Positions 62,947-64,000 of a DNA stretch of 64,000 nucleotides are shown piece by piece. Every line of letters starts with the position of its first letter. The first letter of the stretch is position 1. The stretch is from NCBI GenBank assembly GCA_029098225.1, contig JAQXNX010000009.1:1-64000 (forward strand), read 5' to 3'. The stretch comes from Spirochaetales bacterium. Its GTDB lineage: Bacteria > Spirochaetota > Spirochaetia > Treponematales > Treponemataceae. The notes below the pieces were generated by a model. It saw nothing but the letters and a program-made list of their open reading frames with translations, did not search any database and was not told where the DNA came from. The position numbers and the translations under genes are program-made.

Positions 62947-63909
62947 ATGAAGGTTTTAGTTATTGGCGGTGCAGGCTATATTGGAAGTCATGTTGTAAAA
63001 GAAATGATGAAGGCAGGACATAACGTTACTGTTTTTGATAATTTATCCAGCGGGCTTAGATGCAATTTATTCCCGGAAAACAATTTTATATATGGAAACA
63101 TTTTAATTGAACGCGATCTTGATCAGGCTTTTTCACTAGGCTTTGATGCCTTTGTTCATCTTGCTGCATTTAAAGCTGCCGGAGAATCTATGGTTGCACC
63201 GGAAAAATATTCAATAAATAATATTACAGGCACACTGAACATTATGAATGCAGCTGTAAAGCATAACTGCAAAATTATGATTTTTTCTTCATCTGCTGCA
63301 ACCTTTGGTGAACCTCAATATCTTCCAATGGATGAAAATCATCCACAAAAACCTATGAATTATTATGGCTTTACTAAACTCAAAATAGAAGAATTTATGG
63401 ACTGGTATGAACAGCTTAAAGGGCTTAAATTTGCAGCTTTACGTTATTTTAATGCAGCAGGTTATGATCCGGAAGGAAAAATCAGAGGTTTAGAAAGAGA
63501 TCCTCAGAATCTTCTTCCTCGTGTAATGGAAGCAGCACTCGGTCAGCGTGAACTTAAGATTTTTGGAACAGATTACGATACCCGAGACGGAACTTGTATC
63601 CGCGATTATGTTCATGTTACGGATTTAGCCCGAGCCCATGTAATGTCTCTGAATTATATTTCAAAAAATAATAAGAGTTTAAAACTGAATCTTGGAACTG
63701 AAAAAGGAACTTCTGTAAAAGAAATAATTGATGCTTCAAGAAAAATTACAGGCAAAGCAATTCCTGCAGAAGAAGCTCCCCGCCGGGATGGAGATCCGGC
63801 ATGTCTTTATACAACTTCAAAGCTTGCTAAAGAATTGCTCGGCTGGGAACCAAAATACAGCGATGTTGATACTCTTGTAAAAACAACCTGGGAAGTTTAT
63901 AAAAACTAA
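62947..63909 (+). CDS. galE: UDP-glucose 4-epimerase
   Basis: A 320-aa short-chain dehydrogenase that interconverts UDP-glucose and UDP-galactose. The NAD-binding motif is MKVLVIGGAGYIGSHVVKEM, the catalytic SxnYxxxK site is IFSSSAATFG…NYYGFTKLKIEEFM, and the typical RYFNAAG and RDYVHVTDLARAHV follow. The ATG has GGAGG 7-8 bases upstream. Length is standard. Confidence 0.93.
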   Translation: MKVLVIGGAGYIGSHVVKEMMKAGHNVTVFDNLSSGLRCNLFPENNFIYGNILIERDLDQAFSLGFDAFVHLAAFKAAGESMVAPEKYSINNITGTLNIMNAAVKHNCKIMIFSSSAATFGEPQYLPMDENHPQKPMNYYGFTKLKIEEFMDWYEQLKGLKFAALRYFNAAGYDPEGKIRGLERDPQNLLPRVMEAALGQRELKIFGTDYDTRDGTCIRDYVHVTDLARAHVMSLNYISKNNKSLKLNLGTEKGTSVKEIIDASRKITGKAIPAEEAPRRDGDPACLYTTSKLAKELLGWEPKYSDVDTLVKTTWEVYKN

Positions 63910-63919
63910 CTCAAATTAA

Positions 63920-64000
63920 TTAAAAGAATTTTTTGACTGTGGACATATATTTATTTCCACGGTCAAATTCATTCTGGAACATTCCAAAAGAAGTTGCTCC
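63920..64000 (-). CDS. C-terminal end of an unidentified gene (runs off the window)
   Basis: A minus-strand frame enters from the window edge and stops at 63920-63922. The last 26 residues read GATSFGMFQNEFDRGNKYMS then TVKKFF. Coding is supported by position (convergent with galE, only 10 bases apart) and sensible amino-acid use. The family cannot be named from this piece. Confidence 0.5.
   Translation of the reverse strand, partial: GATSFGMFQNEFDRGNKYMSTVKKFF

Noticed and set aside
1..64000. CRISPR array
   Set aside because: No regularly spaced identical repeats of 25-40 bases were seen; the repeats at 6.1 and 7.5 kb are spacers of toxin modules.

Overview
The window is AT-rich, densely packed bacterial DNA. 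A FlaB-type flagellin, a fused Bat aerotolerance operon, a type III glutamine synthetase, lipoprotein-rich gene content and the general gene repertoire point to a spirochaete, most probably a gut or rumen Treponema. This is inferred from protein families; no rRNA gene is present to confirm it.

Region 1 (1-9.1 kb) is accessory DNA. It holds the start of a nucleoside phosphorylase-like gene, an AbiE-type toxin/antitoxin pair with a well-defined promoter/operator, a broken tyrosine recombinase fused to a coiled-coil remnant, and a truncated IS3-family element with a -1 frameshift site. Next comes an array (about 4.9-9.14 kb) of orphan toxin C-termini, each followed by a coupled candidate immunity gene. 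Toxin modules begin with the same short coding segment, lack an ATG, and are bounded by copies of the palindrome ACAAAT-N4-ATTTGT. About 170-bp spacers whose hairpins covary separate them. A fifth module, displaced and sharing the spacer sequence, lies at 24.1-24.65 kb. This is the most interesting system in the window: a silent reservoir of polymorphic-toxin tips with their immunity genes.

Region 2 (9.1-33.4 kb) is mostly chromosomal housekeeping: a TIGR02757 protein, an ECF transporter S component, RNase HI, hydrolases, a clostripain-like peptidase, a STAS/zinc-ribbon protein, flagellin FlaB with a sigma-28-like promoter and structured leader, adenosine deaminase, a sugar-binding/GGDEF protein, oligoendopeptidase F, YbaK, a ComFB-domain protein, Rrf2 regulator plus MnmA, a FabF-like synthase followed by a fabF remnant, and a PPK1/Ppx/six-hairpin glycosidase cluster.

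Region 3 (33.5-51.2 kb) holds a ComM-like ATPase, tRNA-Leu(CAA) and a tRNA-Leu pseudogene, RecQ, an unusual sigma-54-type AAA+ protein, a WecG-like glycosyltransferase/RsmE/CtpA run, a FlhG-like ATPase, Lgt, Nnr, glutamine synthetase III, and an Mla-type lipid transport operon ending in a TPR lipoprotein.

Region 4 (51.2-64 kb) is a minus-strand run: an unknown protein, XRE/cupin regulator, MoxR ATPase, DUF58 protein, a membrane protein, a BatA-BatB-BatC triple fusion, an SH3-ended membrane protein and an Smr protein. A secreted VWA protein, lipoproteins and galE follow. Several intergenic regions contain large nested palindromes, and one 70-bp hairpin repeat occurs at two distant sites.
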